Below are positions 5,163-5,525 of a stretch of DNA of 5,525 nt, piece after piece. The notes under the pieces were generated by a model, which was given only the letters and a program-made list of their open reading frames with translations, had not been told where the DNA came from and ran no database searches. A program made the position numbers and the translations under genes. This DNA is from an uncultured Pseudomonadota bacterium. GTDB taxonomy: Bacteria; Pseudomonadota; Gammaproteobacteria; Burkholderiales; SCOH01. Position 1 is the first letter of the stretch, and each line of letters begins with the position of its first letter. The DNA lies in the NCBI GenBank assembly GCA_937863215.1, contig CALMFQ010000105.1:1-5525 (forward strand), written 5' to 3'.

Positions 5163-5525
5163 AGGCTTTACCTTTGGCGCGGGCGCGACGCATCGTCAAG
5201 GTCCGCACGTAGCGGATTATTTCAGTGAGCAGCATGGCCGACGCGTTGCCCTCAATGAGTGGAATGGTAGTGCAACCAATTCGTTGTTGCAGGGATACCC
5301 ACACGTCGGCAGTAGGCTCAACAATTATCTCGTACTCGACTGCATCATCACTCGTCGCCGAGCCTATGCGAAAGCTCAACCGCACCGGTTGGCCACCAAT
5401 GGACGCCACAAGTGCCGCGTCGATGCGATGCCTGGATAGCCATATCAACAGATCATTCCCGAACCCGATGATCGCGCACCAGCGATACCACGGTGTTGCT
5501 GCCTGACTGGCAGCCTGGATGGCCC
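5152..5525 (-). CDS. Orphan phage protein (partial, 5' end off window)
   Basis: The frame is open from the right edge of the window to a TGA at 5152-5154, giving 123 residues. It contains no in-frame ATG. A TTG at 5448 could start a 98-residue protein, but the frame continues upstream without a stop, so the true start most likely lies outside. I do not recognise the family. The visible N-terminal part is helical and hydrophobic with several Trp and Ala (WYRWCAIIGFGNDLLIWLSR), followed by a likely beta-containing domain (VRLSFRIGS, VEYEIIVEPTADVWVSLQQR). The end is a helix with a strongly basic tail (RYVRTLTMRRARAKGKAYGN). The C-terminal 11 bp overlap the next gene. The hydrophobic stretch could be a buried helix or a membrane segment. 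It is the first gene of the visible operon, and its role is unknown. Confidence 0.72.
   Translation of the reverse strand, partial: AIQAASQAATPWYRWCAIIGFGNDLLIWLSRHRIDAALVASIGGQPVRLSFRIGSATSDDAVEYEIIVEPTADVWVSLQQRIGCTTIPLIEGNASAMLLTEIIRYVRTLTMRRARAKGKAYGN

Noticed and set aside
5152..5448. Complete 98-residue gene starting at TTG 5448
   Set aside because: The frame stays open upstream to the window edge with protein-like sequence and no stop, and no Shine-Dalgarno site supports the TTG, so a partial gene is the safer call.

Overview
The window reads as part of the virion-gene cluster of a tailed double-stranded DNA bacteriophage (Caudoviricetes), either a free phage or a prophage. The anchor is a 607-residue protein that I recognise as a portal (head-tail connector) from internal sequence blocks. 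Every other gene is an orphan that I cannot name with confidence. Nothing shows the host directly. Base composition is moderately GC-rich by eye, and Shine-Dalgarno matches are mostly weak. There is no tRNA, rRNA, CRISPR array, transposase, integrase or attachment-like repeat.

Layout: all nine genes lie on the minus strand and are transcribed from right to left. In transcription order they are: (1) an orphan gene open at the right edge (complement 5152..>5525); (2) a 156-residue protein with a disordered N-terminus and a beta-rich C-terminus (4692..5162); (3) a 63-residue small protein (4538..4729); (4) the portal (2702..4525); (5) a 70-residue basic protein (2448..2660); (6) a 252-residue protein with four Gly-zipper-like hydrophobic segments (1690..2448); (7) a 202-residue protein with one central hydrophobic segment followed by a charged helix (1092..1700); (8) a 148-residue Pro/Lys-rich protein with a folded C-terminus (649..1095); and (9) a protein of at least 217 residues with three hydrophobic segments and a long charged helix, running off the left edge (<1..652). 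Coding density is close to 100%. The only gaps are 12 bp before the portal and 41 bp after it. All other junctions overlap by 1 to 38 bp, including two ATGA junctions and one TAATG junction, so this looks like one translationally coupled operon. I see no promoter or terminator inside the window.

How the genes may work together: the portal would form the dodecameric ring at the capsid vertex. The run of three Gly/Ala-rich, membrane-active-looking proteins just downstream is what one would expect of internal virion or DNA-ejection proteins, which leave the head and form a conduit across the host envelope, as T7 gp14/gp15/gp16 and P22 gp7/gp16/gp20 do. That role is inferred from composition and position only, because no homology to those families is visible. 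Terminase, capsid and tail genes must lie outside the window.
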